Numbered from the stretch's first letter, positions 52,017-61,646 are shown. The stretch is 64,000 nucleotides of DNA from Anaerolineales bacterium (GCA_016789305.1 JAEURJ010000023.1:496001-560000); one strand, 5' to 3'. The notes: a model not told the origin generated them from the sequence alone. Numbers and translations: made by a program.

Positions 52017-52418
52017 CTACCAGCCTTCCTGCCTAAAGGTTGATTCAGATGTTACCGTCGTTAGCCTGTCAAGTCCGAACAGGCTGCCGCCTGGCACGAT
52101 CATCGGGACATGAGCTGTGACCTGAATTTGTACTGTCGCACCTACAATCCCACCTGGGGCGAGAATGTCCACGCTGGGATCGCGGACCACGGGCTGTCCA
52201 TTTAATGCAGACATGGCCGCAGCTGCGGCGTCACAGGGAGCACAGGCTTGAGATACAGATCCCATGCGTGCTCCATGGCGGGCAGCATTTTCCACAATGG
52301 ACAGACCATAAAGGTAAATGCCAAACTGCACCATCCCAAGGAACATCAGTATCGCCAGCATCACTACGAGACCGAACTCTACAGAGCTTTGGCCTCGCTC
52401 GCTTTTTCTTACCGTCAT
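52017..52418 (-). CDS. TadE-like minor pilin
   Basis: 133 residues: SERGQSSVEFGLVVMLAILMFLGMVQFGIYLYGLSIVENAARHGARMG matches the TadE motif (R-G-x(3)-V-E-F and a TM helix). The remainder is exported. Part of the Flp/Tad pilus. Confidence 0.82.
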   Translation of the reverse strand: MTVRKSERGQSSVEFGLVVMLAILMFLGMVQFGIYLYGLSIVENAARHGARMGSVSQACAPCDAAAAAMSALNGQPVVRDPSVDILAPGGIVGATVQIQVTAHVPMIVPGGSLFGLDRLTTVTSESTFRQEGW

Positions 52419-52451
52419 TGGAACTCCTATTTATAAAGCACGATCGACGAG

Positions 52452-52646
52452 TTAACCTCCGCTCATTAATCCAGCCACACGCTGGAAAAGAGCAATCAGG
52501 GCGTCACGAAAGAGTGCTATGACGATAAGAACAGCTACGATCAGGCCGGCCAGGATCGTGCCGAACTCTGCTGAGCCTTGTCCCTTTTCTTTGGGACGAA
52601 TGGCATGGAAGTGCAACAGATTACTAATTTTGATTTTTTTGAACAT
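52452..52646 (-). CDS. Flp-type pilin
   Basis: 64 residues. KGQGSAEFGTILAGLIVAVLIVIALF provides a prepilin-peptidase-type G-x(3)-E-F site and a single hydrophobic helix, then a short tail. Flp pilins polymerise into the Tad pilus. RBS GGAGG precedes ATG 52646. Confidence 0.78.
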   Translation of the reverse strand: MFKKIKISNLLHFHAIRPKEKGQGSAEFGTILAGLIVAVLIVIALFRDALIALFQRVAGLMSGG

Positions 52647-52682
52647 GGTTCCTCCAAATTTTCGAGATAGATGATGATGGGA

Positions 52683-53249
52683 TTAATTGGAATGAGGCGC
52701 CGGAACTTCGAAGAGATACAGTCGTTCAGCGCCTAAATGTGAGTGGGTCACGAGCTGCCAGGCCTGGGTGGCTTCTAGATCAAAGAAGGCCCCAGCGGTG
52801 ACAATCGATAATTCATAAACTTGAATACGTTTTGGATGATCGCCCAACAGTCCAACCTCCGCCTGCTGTAAGCGACTTCGCGATTTCGGCTTAATTGCCC
52901 GAATAAATCGCTGGGGTGGCATAGGTGTGATGACATAACGCCGGCCATCTGAAGAAGTGCCAACAATGGCACGAGCCTCTTCACTTGTCCACGAATGGAG
53001 CGATATGATCGTCGTCGCTTCGCCTGTCACGCGTACGATGATTCCTGCCAACCACAGGTTTGGATTTTCCACATGTACCTCACGTAAGGCGCGGGCGCGC
53101 TTCAGGCGCAGATCCTGCTCCGCCCAATACGCCGTCTGTTCGCGGATTCCATCGATGGCCTTTCTTTGTCTTTCGTTTCCAATGCTCAGTAATGCGCCGA
53201 AGAAAATTACAGCGACTAATACTGAGACTGCGAAAATCACATCCAGCAT
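52683..53249 (-). CDS. Single-TM protein of the tad cluster, unknown role
   Basis: 188 residues from ATG 53249 (AAAGGAT six bases upstream); an upstream start at 53288 would overlap the neighbouring gene. One N-terminal TM helix (VIFAVSVLVAVIFFGALLSI), then a charged, probably coiled-coil segment (RQRKAIDGIREQTAYWAEQDLRLKRAR) and a C-terminal beta domain. No CpaB/SAF motif is visible. Confidence 0.65.
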   Translation of the reverse strand: MLDVIFAVSVLVAVIFFGALLSIGNERQRKAIDGIREQTAYWAEQDLRLKRARALREVHVENPNLWLAGIIVRVTGEATTIISLHSWTSEEARAIVGTSSDGRRYVITPMPPQRFIRAIKPKSRSRLQQAEVGLLGDHPKRIQVYELSIVTAGAFFDLEATQAWQLVTHSHLGAERLYLFEVPAPHSN

Positions 53250-53253
53250 ATTT

Positions 53254-55443
53254 TTATCCTTTCCAATGTGTGATATTTTCCTGGTCAATGATTCTTGTGA
53301 TTGTTTTGCTCATACGCCTCAACGACCGCGGACGTGGGTCAGACAAAGAGGCAGACGAGAGCCCGGCGAATAAGCCTAGTAAACCCAGTGCCGGCCATAA
53401 AACAACGGTTGTTAACTTTGGCAGAGAAATATGCTCCTTGGGTTTGTCTATTGGCGGTTGAACCGGTATGCTTGGGCGGCTTGTTGCCGTCCTTGTTGGA
53501 TGGAAAGTAGGAGATGGTGAGACAGATGGCGTGATCGTTCTAGTGGGTGTTTGCGTGATCGTTGCCTTTGGACCATCTTCGATGATGATCGTGCCCGTGG
53601 CTTGCCCGGTATTGCCAAACTTGTCCCAGGCTTCCACCTCTATACGATACCTGCCCGGCACGGCAAGGGTCTGATCTCGAAAGCGTCGATCCCAAAGAAA
53701 TAACGTCGGAATTTCTCCCGCTTCAAACGTGTAGCGTCGTGCCGGCCAGCGATCTTTTGGATCGTGAATGATGATCTGTCCGCCGGCTAGTGGGACTGGG
53801 CCAGGCTGGATTTTGATTGGAAGCGGATCGGATATCATCCACGAAAATGGAATATCGACATGCGGCGCTGGGTTGCCCACGACAACATTCATGCGGACCG
53901 GATCTTCACGGTTGCCCGCCAGGTCAGTGGCACGGATAAAGATGCTGTAGGTTCCATTTGGCATTTGAGTGGTGTCCCATGGTGACGACCATTGACCGGA
54001 CGTCACTGATAAGGGCATCCATGTATAGTCGTCGAAGGAAATTTCCACAGCCGAAAGACCGGAAGTCTCTTCCTCAGATGTGCCCTTAATTTGGACAGTC
54101 TCCCTGACAGGGCTGGTGGATAATGGAGTGGTAAAACTTGATGTTGGGGGAGTAAGATCGATTTTGAAAGAGAGGGATCCACTGGCAGTATTTCCTGCAT
54201 TATCTGTGGAGCGGATGTTGACAATATGTTCACCCTCGCCAGCCAGTCTGGTACTTTCTCCATCGTGCCACTCGTTGCCATCAATACGATATTCTGTTGA
54301 GAGAATCCCGGAAACGTCATCCGAATCAAAAGCTGTGACAGTTACGGGTGAGATGAACCACTCATTCAAACCACTGGTGCCATTGACGAACACATCAAGA
54401 ATTGGCTTGGACGTATCCACCAAGACTTCCCTTGTGACGGACCCTATATTGCCTGCATTATCCACAGATGTGACAATCACCTCATGAATGCCGTCATTCA
54501 AGATTTCTGAAGCTGAAGCCGGCCTTCCATCCACAATGACAGAAACGCTGGTAAGACCCGATAGAACATCCGAACCTGTAGCTGTTAGATTAACAGGCGA
54601 GACATACCAGTCATTTAGACCTTCAGTTCCTGATGCCGTCAGGTTGGATATGGGAGGTTGAGGGTCATATTTCCACGCTGTACTACCTGAAGCGCTTTTT
54701 CCCGATTGGGTAGCTACTACAGTGTAAGTTGCTGTTCCCGAACCCACTGGCAGGGCAATCGTACAACTTCCCGCGCATGAAAAAGGTCCACCCGCATTTC
54801 CACTGATCGTCAGGCTGTAACCTTGCGGGTCCGAAGCCGTGAGTGCCAATCTAGCATTGCTCCGGCACCATCCATTGCTTCCCCACTGGGTGCATGTCAC
54901 AGTTCCATTGATCGATGGAGGTAAGGCAGCCGGCGGGGGATCAGGATCTTCACAGTCCGGATCGCATTCCTGTTCGTAATCCGTACAGCATCCTCCACCC
55001 GGTCCAGGGTGCGGACATTGAGGCGATGGGCCGGGTATCCAGCGGACACAGACATTAATGATGCATCGATTAGGGCAGGCCGCGTTCGCCTCTTTTAGAC
55101 CAATCGGATACAGAATAATGGATTTTGCTTCCACATAGGCATCATCTGGGGCCGGCGGATAATAAAGCCACGCAATGTCAGGGGGAAATAAAATGACTAT
55201 GCCTATCAAAAGAAGAAGTAAAAAGTATGTCTTTTTCCTGGACATCGAGTTTCTTTTTATCTTCATCAATATTGCGACACAGGCCGCAGCGGAAATAAGC
55301 CCTGCCAAAAATAGAACTGATATATAAAGGATCACAGGATGACCAATGAGCAAATTGGGTGGGGAAAAATACAACCACGTTGCAAGACTCCACAACTTGG
55401 CCGCTGCGGCCAGGTAAAAAAATGATTTCTTGAACTTAATCAC
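53254..55443 (-). CDS. Large surface protein with Ig/OmpL47-type repeats and C-terminal TM
   Basis: 729 residues with GTG start (AGGACGG upstream). Two N-terminal TM segments, then a Cys-rich stretch (CPNRCIINVCVRW...CCTDYEQECDPDCEDPDPPP) and at least three Ig-like/OmpL47 repeats (GLNDWYVSPVNLTATGSD; GLNEWFISPVTVTAFDSD; TDNAGNTASGSL). A Thr/Pro-rich linker precedes a final TM helix (LTTVVLWPALGLLGLFAGL). Probably an extracellular adhesin or shaft-like partner of the Tad pilus. Confidence 0.75.
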   Translation of the reverse strand: MIKFKKSFFYLAAAAKLWSLATWLYFSPPNLLIGHPVILYISVLFLAGLISAAACVAILMKIKRNSMSRKKTYFLLLLLIGIVILFPPDIAWLYYPPAPDDAYVEAKSIILYPIGLKEANAACPNRCIINVCVRWIPGPSPQCPHPGPGGGCCTDYEQECDPDCEDPDPPPAALPPSINGTVTCTQWGSNGWCRSNARLALTASDPQGYSLTISGNAGGPFSCAGSCTIALPVGSGTATYTVVATQSGKSASGSTAWKYDPQPPISNLTASGTEGLNDWYVSPVNLTATGSDVLSGLTSVSVIVDGRPASASEILNDGIHEVIVTSVDNAGNIGSVTREVLVDTSKPILDVFVNGTSGLNEWFISPVTVTAFDSDDVSGILSTEYRIDGNEWHDGESTRLAGEGEHIVNIRSTDNAGNTASGSLSFKIDLTPPTSSFTTPLSTSPVRETVQIKGTSEEETSGLSAVEISFDDYTWMPLSVTSGQWSSPWDTTQMPNGTYSIFIRATDLAGNREDPVRMNVVVGNPAPHVDIPFSWMISDPLPIKIQPGPVPLAGGQIIIHDPKDRWPARRYTFEAGEIPTLFLWDRRFRDQTLAVPGRYRIEVEAWDKFGNTGQATGTIIIEDGPKATITQTPTRTITPSVSPSPTFHPTRTATSRPSIPVQPPIDKPKEHISLPKLTTVVLWPALGLLGLFAGLSSASLSDPRPRSLRRMSKTITRIIDQENITHWKG

Positions 55444-55473
55444 AATTTACCGTCCTGAATTCATTTAAACGTT

Positions 55474-55647
55474 TCATCCTTCGAACTCCTGAAAATCCGA
55501 AACGCCCAAATGAAATACATAACCAATAACAAACAGGAGAACAAGAATTACAGCAAAGATTCCGCAAATGATTTTTTCTGCAGATGAAAGGTTGCAGAGA
55601 TAAAGACCAGCGCAGGCTCCCAAGATGAAGGAAATGATTTTTGCCAT
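55474..55647 (-). CDS. Small two-TM protein (57 aa) in the tad cluster
   Basis: Frame MAKIISFILGACAGLYLCNL...IICGIFAVILVLLFVIGYVFHLG ends in QEFEG. Two hydrophobic helices, no motif. Lies between the 28-residue gene and the Ig-repeat gene, same strand, no room for any other gene in this gap. Confidence 0.5.
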   Translation of the reverse strand: MAKIISFILGACAGLYLCNLSSAEKIICGIFAVILVLLFVIGYVFHLGVSDFQEFEG

Positions 55648-55656
55648 ATCGATTGC

Positions 55657-55743
55657 CTACTTAAGCGAGTCGGACAGAATGAGACCCAGCAGAACACCAC
55701 CGAAGAGACCGCCAAGAAAAATGAGGAACATCAGCGTACCCAT
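55657..55743 (-). CDS. Micro-protein (28 aa), one TM, after TadC
   Basis: Frame MGTLMFLIFLGGLFGGVLLG ends in LILSDSLK. The start is 2 bp after the TadC stop, consistent with translational coupling. Glycine-zipper-like (GGLFGGVLLG) helix. Supported only by position and composition. Confidence 0.4.
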   Translation of the reverse strand: MGTLMFLIFLGGLFGGVLLGLILSDSLK

Positions 55744-55745
55744 GC

Positions 55746-56621
55746 CTATCCGCTGATGGTATTGATCAATGGAACGCCCACGATCACCAGGACTGTGATG
55801 ACAAAGGGAAGAAAATAGAAAATGGCAGACATGACGCCCAGGCTGGAACCGAGCCGTTCCGCGCGAGTCTCGGCCTGGGCAATGAACTCGTCGGCAAAAG
55901 TAATGGCCAATGATTTGAGAAGGTTTTGTACCTGCACGCCTTTGCCTACAAAGCCCAGCTGGATCGCAAGACTGATCAAGCCAGAATGACCACTCTCCTC
56001 GGCAGCAGTTCTCAAATAACCGCCCTCACTTCCATGAATGAAAATTGCTTTCCCAGCAGCCAGGTCCAGGACGCGGCGAAACCATGCCGCCGTGTGGGTT
56101 GTGCCTGTAGAGGCTCGTCGCAGGACGGTATCCAGTGCCGCGCCGGAAGCGGATTCTGCGGCCATTAATTGGACAAACTCGGGCAATTCCTGCGCAATGC
56201 GGAGTCGCACAGTCTCTGCCTTGGCTCGCAGATCAGAACGTGCCAACGTCCAGCCAATGAACATCCCACCAATGAGGGCAATCGTCGAACCAAGTGCCAG
56301 ATAAGCGGCGAAGGCAACGCCAAAGGTTATAAGAAGTTGACGAAGAAAAACAGAGGCCGGCGTGCGTTCCCTCCAACCGCCATCGGTAAAGGCTGCCCAA
56401 TACAAGTCAGAAGAGACCTGGCGAACATATGTCGGAAGAAGTCGCGTCAGCCATCCACCAAGACGCACTTCCAATTGTGACGATGCGCTTACCCTGGCCT
56501 GTTCCGAACGATTGATTCGAGCTGCTGCACGTCGATCAACGACTTCAACATATCGCTCAAAGATTATTGCAAACAGGAATGCAATTGAAAGTGAAGTCAG
56601 GGCAATTTGAGCGTTCATCAC
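55746..56621 (-). CDS. tadC: TadC-like inner-membrane platform protein
   Basis: 291 residues with GspF-like architecture: N-terminal TM, two central TM helices (LLITFGVAFAAYLALGSTIALIGGMFIGWTL) and C-terminal TM (FYFLPFVITVLVIVGVPLI). Cytosolic T2SF motif EFVQLMAAESASGAALDTVLRR. Overlaps TadB by 4 bp. Together they form the Tad platform. Confidence 0.82.
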   Translation of the reverse strand: MMNAQIALTSLSIAFLFAIIFERYVEVVDRRAAARINRSEQARVSASSQLEVRLGGWLTRLLPTYVRQVSSDLYWAAFTDGGWRERTPASVFLRQLLITFGVAFAAYLALGSTIALIGGMFIGWTLARSDLRAKAETVRLRIAQELPEFVQLMAAESASGAALDTVLRRASTGTTHTAAWFRRVLDLAAGKAIFIHGSEGGYLRTAAEESGHSGLISLAIQLGFVGKGVQVQNLLKSLAITFADEFIAQAETRAERLGSSLGVMSAIFYFLPFVITVLVIVGVPLINTISG

Positions 56622-57538
56622 ACGACCCTTCGAATTTCTCTGCGCATCATTAGAAATCCAAGCAGCATGACTCCCATCGTCAGAGCAACTACGATTTGGA
56701 CAGCGAAAGTAAGGAAAGATTCTGCTGTGGCCGGATCACCCGCCATGACGATGAGTACACCGCCCATAATGATCGGAATAAGACGCGCAGTCTGCAGGGC
56801 TTGTGCTGCCTTTGCACGCGCGTGATTGCGCACGGCGATCACCCGTTGGATTTGAACAGCAGCCTCAGTGACCACATTGCTATACTGGCCGCCGCCAGCT
56901 CGTAGATAGCTCTCCAACAACATCCCGACATTTGCCAGCGATGGAGAAGCCGAGCGCTCAGATAGTTTTCGCATGGCATCTTTGGCATCCCCGGTGCGAA
57001 TATCGCGTGCACCTTTTACGAGTTCATCAATGAGGGGACTACCTTGCGGCAATGAACCCCCAGTCGTTTCAAGTACTTCATCGAGGCCGCGGCCGGCTTG
57101 CAGTCCAGCCGCGATACGTGAAAGGGCCACTGGCAAATGTTCATCGATGCGAAGTCCGCGTGACAACGCACGTTCGTTTAGATAGGAAGTCGGTGCAAAG
57201 GCAAAAATGACGCCGGCTACCAAGGCAGGTAAGCCGGGTATGAAGAATTGCCAGGCCAGGAACATCCCCGCGATTCCGAGCAGGAGACTGCCTAGCCGGA
57301 ATTGGAAAACCGACCAGGGGAGACCTGCCTCCAATAATTTGCGTTCAAGCGAACCTGATGGAAGGTGGAGAAGTGAATCTTCCTGGGCAAGTGGAGTTTC
57401 CGCTTGCTGCAATCGCCGTTGGGCACGCGTGGAAAGAAAAACCCAGCGGCCTGATGTCTCCCATCCAAGGATGAGCACGATCAGACCTGCCAGGCCAGAG
57501 ATGATTAATGCAAGATCATTAAATGTAAAAGCCGGCAA
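56618..57538 (-). CDS. tadB: TadB-like inner-membrane platform protein
   Basis: 306 residues; T2SF domain with LPVALSRIAAGLQAGRGLDEVLE and four TM segments as in TadB. RBS GGAGG precedes ATG 57538. In transcription order its next upstream tad gene is CpaF at 61758, but the two are separated by the plus-strand Hachiman-like pair, so TadB now needs its own promoter. Confidence 0.82.
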   Translation of the reverse strand: MPAFTFNDLALIISGLAGLIVLILGWETSGRWVFLSTRAQRRLQQAETPLAQEDSLLHLPSGSLERKLLEAGLPWSVFQFRLGSLLLGIAGMFLAWQFFIPGLPALVAGVIFAFAPTSYLNERALSRGLRIDEHLPVALSRIAAGLQAGRGLDEVLETTGGSLPQGSPLIDELVKGARDIRTGDAKDAMRKLSERSASPSLANVGMLLESYLRAGGGQYSNVVTEAAVQIQRVIAVRNHARAKAAQALQTARLIPIIMGGVLIVMAGDPATAESFLTFAVQIVVALTMGVMLLGFLMMRREIRRVV

Positions 57539-57714
57539 TGGAATCCTCCGTCACAGGAACAATGTTCTACTCGTCCAACGGATTTTCCAACGCCAACTTT
57601 TTGTTGACGGATGGATCTAACGATTACTTGAGGGTTATGGATTCAAATGTTAGCATGTGCAAGTTATTTCGTCATCCACAGTGTCTACTATTTATTAGGA
57701 TTATTAAAATTGCC

Positions 57715-57742
57715 TTGCAAAGAGGCCAGCCTTTGGTAAAAT
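57715..57742 (+). promoter_or_regulatory. Promoter upstream of the Hachiman-like pair
   Basis: TTGCAA at 57715-57720, 16-bp spacer, TAAAAT at 57737-57742. Predicted start near 57749 is exactly the base of the hairpin that follows. Confidence 0.5.
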
Positions 57743-57748
57743 TCTGTT

Positions 57749-57794
57749 TGTCCATTGTCAGGATGCCCCCCTCATCCTGGCAATGGACATTTTT
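57749..57794 (+). terminator. Long terminator-type hairpin in the Hachiman leader
   Basis: TGTCCATTG-T-CAGGATG pairs with CATCCTG-G-CAATGGACA (16 bp plus one T-G), loop CCCCCCT-like, followed by TTTTT. It is 75 bp before the HamA-like start and immediately after the promoter at 57715. Attenuator, small-RNA terminator or read-through barrier are all possible. Confidence 0.65.
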
Positions 57795-57869
57795 CATATC
57801 AAAACATTTGTTTTTTTGGAAGAAATCAGATAGGGGTAAAATACGACATTGGAGCAGGTTTGGTAGGAT

Positions 57870-58652
57870 ATGGGATATATTGCTGACAAAATATCTTGGC
57901 AACAGGAAACTTCAACAGGAAAATTTCTCGACGGAGAAATCTGGATAGGTCAAATCGATAACAATACATTTGCGTCTATTGCAGATAAACACGGCGATGC
58001 TTTGGTTACATGTTACATCGATAGACAGCATCTTGCTTCCATAGCCGCGGCCAATAACAAGACTGAAAACGAGATATTAAAAAGCATGCTGCCGAATAAA
58101 CCCAACATGCGCAGTGGAGATTTTGGAGAAATTCTTAGTCGAAGTGTCTTGCAGGAATGGAAAGATGCACCGACATTTCCGGCAAATAGATGGAGAAATC
58201 GGTCCACCCCCAATGAAATGATACAAGGTACTGATCTTGTAGGCTATTTATTCAAAGGAAACGAACCACACAAGGATGATCTGCTCGTTTTTTGCGAGGT
58301 CAAAACTCGAGAAAACGGTGGGGATAAAGACGTCGTTCGAATTGCCTATGAAGGCGCCGTGTTAGATAACACAACAAGACTTGTAAATTCATTGGTCTTC
58401 CTCCAATATTCATTATTGCGAGATGGCCTGGGTGATGAGGCTAAAAAACTGGCGAGATTCTCTGATCCATACTCACATCCTTATCAAAAACGGATAGCGG
58501 CATGTGTAGTCCACGAAACTAATAAATGGAAAACCGAATATCTTGATGTTTTGCCAGACCGCCACGAATTACCGGAGGAGTTTTTTGTGATAATTATTCA
58601 ACTTGAAGAACTAGCAAAATGGATTGATCACATATACGAAAACGCTCAATAA
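57870..58652 (+). CDS. HamA-like PD-(D/E)XK nuclease (DUF1837; Hachiman/AbpA-like)
   Basis: 260 residues. Nuclease residues: Glu87 in RSGDFGEILS, Asp122 in GTDLVGYLF and Glu143/Lys145 in FCEVKTRE, the E..D..ExK order of DUF1837 HamA. It is 3 bp upstream of a large Ski2-like helicase, the Hachiman (HamAB) or AbpAB gene pair. HamA degrades DNA when HamB senses damage or invading DNA. No strong RBS beyond GGTAGGAT is seen. Confidence 0.62.
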   Translation: MGYIADKISWQQETSTGKFLDGEIWIGQIDNNTFASIADKHGDALVTCYIDRQHLASIAAANNKTENEILKSMLPNKPNMRSGDFGEILSRSVLQEWKDAPTFPANRWRNRSTPNEMIQGTDLVGYLFKGNEPHKDDLLVFCEVKTRENGGDKDVVRIAYEGAVLDNTTRLVNSLVFLQYSLLRDGLGDEAKKLARFSDPYSHPYQKRIAACVVHETNKWKTEYLDVLPDRHELPEEFFVIIIQLEELAKWIDHIYENAQ

Positions 58653-58655
58653 ACT

Positions 58656-61646
58656 ATGGCCAGCTATTCAAATGATGTACGACAGTTCTTAGCGTATGGC
58701 CTCCTCAAAAAATTTGATCGCCTTGAGGAGGCTGGTATAGCTTTTAATTTTAGATCCGATCATCTTTATACGGCAGCTTTTCTCCAAGCCCTTGAACAAC
58801 TAGAAAAATTAGACTTTTCCGAAAATGACCTTGAACTTGCGCGACGGGCACAAGTCTTTGAAGAGTTCGTGTCAACTCCTATGCCAGGAGTAAACCGGGA
58901 ATATGCTGCAATAATTAGCGCCTGCATATACTGGCTTTCGGGCTATACAGCAAACGCCTTTGTTATTACGAAGGCATTTGCCCCTCAACGAGAAGATATT
59001 TCGGTTTGCAGGAAAATCATGTTTTCGATATTTGAAAGAAACATTGAAAACATTCCAACCAACGATGAGCTTGGAGACAGTATAAGAAGTTACGTCACGA
59101 CGGGAGAGCCAGCTTCTTTGGAAAAAGCTATCGTTGTTGCCAAATCTAGAGAGGATGAATACTTAGCCGCTCACAATTCTGAAGAATTTATCTTATCGCG
59201 TTTTCTGAGCTTCATTATTGACCGACTGAGCCACGTATCTTTTTGGTCAACCATCCAAGATTTGCACTCTGCCCCGAAAGAAAAATTAGTAAATTACTTA
59301 AGCGTTTTAGAAAGACTACGAAAGCCCATTATCGATCTTTGGCCCTCGCAAAGAATTGCTATCGCTAAGGGATTAATTGATGGTAAATCCTCATTGGTTA
59401 TTTCGGCACCGACGAGCTCGGGAAAAACCAAGATGACAGAACTGGCATTTGCCAATGATCTTTTAAGTGACGATAATCGAAAATGCCTATATCTAGCACC
59501 TTTTAGAGCACTTGTTAGCGAGGTCGAGGGTGATATTGGTGATGTGTTTTCAAATATGGGCATATCGGTAGCAAGCCTATACGGCGGAGCTGATGCCAAT
59601 GAGATTGAGGTGGAATTGAGCGAAAAGGCAAGGCTGATAATTGCTACTCCAGAAAAGATTTCTGCAGTGCTCAAAATATCCGATAAACAACTGGATGGTT
59701 TTCAAACAATTGTCCTAGATGAAGGGCATTTGATTGACAGTATTTCAAGAGGGGTCTCTTATGAATTTCAACTTGCACACCTAAGATCTCAATTGAGTGA
59801 AGAGAATCGTGTGATATTTCTCTCAGCAGTTCTTCCTAACTCAGATGAACTTGCAAATTGGCTAATTGGAAATCATGATCAACTGGCGAAAACTGATTGG
59901 CAGCCAACATCTATGCGTATCGGAGCGATAACTTGGCCATCAAATGCTCCGCCGAGGCTCACTTATCGTGTTGAGACAGGCCAGCCTCTACTTGAGGAAT
60001 TCTTTGTTCCAAGACTGTTTGAGCAAGAAGTTTGGAGCGAGCTGAATCCGCAGACAAATAGACAGAACCGACATAGGTTTCCAATACAGGGAGACAATGC
60101 AAGTATTGCAGCTGCCATGGCTTTTCAATATTCGAGGGTTGGACAGGTTATTGTCTATACTCGACGGCCAGATTGGGCATTGTTGATAGCAAACAAGATG
60201 CTAGAAAGATTAGGATATGAAAAGTCAATTGACTTAGAACTTGTAAATGACGGAAATCGTGATGAGCTAGAAGAGATAGCGCTGTACTTTGAGAGACGAT
60301 TGGGGACGGATTCTACGCTTGCAAAATCTATTAGACAAGGTTTTGCAATTCATCATGGAAAAGTTCCGCAAAGTCTGAGGTCAATTGTTGAAGATGCATT
60401 TAGGAGGCAGGTTCTTCGGGTCCTTGTGGCGACAAATACTATTGCACAAGGAGTGAATTTTCCAGCCAAAACATTGATTGTTCATTCTCTCCCACGTTCT
60501 GAATCTCGCATCAGGGATTTCTGGAATTTGGCAGGTCGAGCTGGCAGAGCGTCGAAGGAAACCTTGGGCGAAGTTATCATCTTACAGACAGGCAATCTGC
60601 CGAATGCAAGTCTCAATGATTTTATTGAAAAACGCATTGAAAATGTAAACAGTAAGATGTTTGAGTTGGTTAGACGTATTCTAAATGAATACCCATCCAT
60701 TACACAGGAAACTCTTGATACCTTTACTCAGGTTAATACGGATTGGACAAGCGTGGTCAGAACTATTGATGTTCAATTATTAGAATTGATGGCCGAGGAG
60801 TTATCTGTCGAAGGCGATGATGATGTTGATGTAATCGGAACAACCTTTCAGAATCTATTTTGTGTGCACCAAGCACAAAGAGAAGATCTGCCTAACTCAG
60901 GTGCAATTCAACAAGGATTGCGAGATTTAATTGATATTAGAGCTAAGGTAGTTCAGGAACTTATTCCAGAAGTGAATAATAGGATAAGATTTGCTAAGAC
61001 AGGGTTAGACATAGAAAGTACTCTGTTTTTGTCCCAAGTTGTAGGCGATTTGAAATTAATGCTCTTGCAAAGCCCGGAATTTAGTGATGAAGTTTTTTTA
61101 AGTATTACTGATTTGGCATGTCAGACATTAGAGTTAGCCAAGGAGGACAGTTCCATCGTGAAAAGATTAGGGGCGTTGTGGTTAAGAACAGGAAGTTATC
61201 AAAGCGTTTTTGAAGGAAGCGAATTTGATGATTTGGACACCGCGATAGCCTTTGTCGAAGATGTATTGTGCTACAAATTACCTTGGGTTATTAATGGCAT
61301 GTCTCGCTTGTTGGAGACACAAGATGATGAAGGTGTTGATGACCTACCTGACTGGTTTAATTTGCTCCCGAAATATCTGCGCTATGGCGTGGATTCAAAA
61401 GAATTAGCATGGATAATGTCATTGGGGATAGAGGATAGAGGAGTTGCAGAGTTTCTTCTGCAAAAATACATAGATGACAATCAAGCGAATCCAGCAAGTT
61501 TTAGAAGCTTTGTTAGCTGGGCAATAGCACATAATGCAGACCTGGTCACCAGCGCTCAGGAGCAATGGCCTAAGTACTTTGTACAAATGCTCAAGCAGAT
61601 ATTAGATAGATATACCCAAATTGACAGTTCTTTAGGTGCACCATGA
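58656..61646 (+). CDS. HamB-like Ski2/Lhr-type SF2 helicase
   Basis: 996 residues. N-terminal helical domain of about 220 residues, then LWPSQRIAIAKGL (Q-motif), SAPTSSGKTKM (251-258), VLDEGHLID (DEGH, 355-358), FLSAVLPN, ATNTIAQGVNFPA and FWNLAGRAGRASKETLG (motif VI). C-terminal 330 residues are helical and unassigned. Size and domain order fit HamB. Its only neighbour in the same direction is the HamA-like nuclease; tad genes flank both on the other strand. Confidence 0.7.
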   Translation: MASYSNDVRQFLAYGLLKKFDRLEEAGIAFNFRSDHLYTAAFLQALEQLEKLDFSENDLELARRAQVFEEFVSTPMPGVNREYAAIISACIYWLSGYTANAFVITKAFAPQREDISVCRKIMFSIFERNIENIPTNDELGDSIRSYVTTGEPASLEKAIVVAKSREDEYLAAHNSEEFILSRFLSFIIDRLSHVSFWSTIQDLHSAPKEKLVNYLSVLERLRKPIIDLWPSQRIAIAKGLIDGKSSLVISAPTSSGKTKMTELAFANDLLSDDNRKCLYLAPFRALVSEVEGDIGDVFSNMGISVASLYGGADANEIEVELSEKARLIIATPEKISAVLKISDKQLDGFQTIVLDEGHLIDSISRGVSYEFQLAHLRSQLSEENRVIFLSAVLPNSDELANWLIGNHDQLAKTDWQPTSMRIGAITWPSNAPPRLTYRVETGQPLLEEFFVPRLFEQEVWSELNPQTNRQNRHRFPIQGDNASIAAAMAFQYSRVGQVIVYTRRPDWALLIANKMLERLGYEKSIDLELVNDGNRDELEEIALYFERRLGTDSTLAKSIRQGFAIHHGKVPQSLRSIVEDAFRRQVLRVLVATNTIAQGVNFPAKTLIVHSLPRSESRIRDFWNLAGRAGRASKETLGEVIILQTGNLPNASLNDFIEKRIENVNSKMFELVRRILNEYPSITQETLDTFTQVNTDWTSVVRTIDVQLLELMAEELSVEGDDDVDVIGTTFQNLFCVHQAQREDLPNSGAIQQGLRDLIDIRAKVVQELIPEVNNRIRFAKTGLDIESTLFLSQVVGDLKLMLLQSPEFSDEVFLSITDLACQTLELAKEDSSIVKRLGALWLRTGSYQSVFEGSEFDDLDTAIAFVEDVLCYKLPWVINGMSRLLETQDDEGVDDLPDWFNLLPKYLRYGVDSKELAWIMSLGIEDRGVAEFLLQKYIDDNQANPASFRSFVSWAIAHNADLVTSAQEQWPKYFVQMLKQILDRYTQIDSSLGAP

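Larger units (their letters stand above)
57539..57869. other. Divergent region between tadB and Hachiman-like genes
   Basis: 331 bp with no supported gene. It holds the promoter and hairpin listed below, and a second TAAAAT -10-like box at 57836-57841 near the HamA-like start. Confidence 0.5.
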
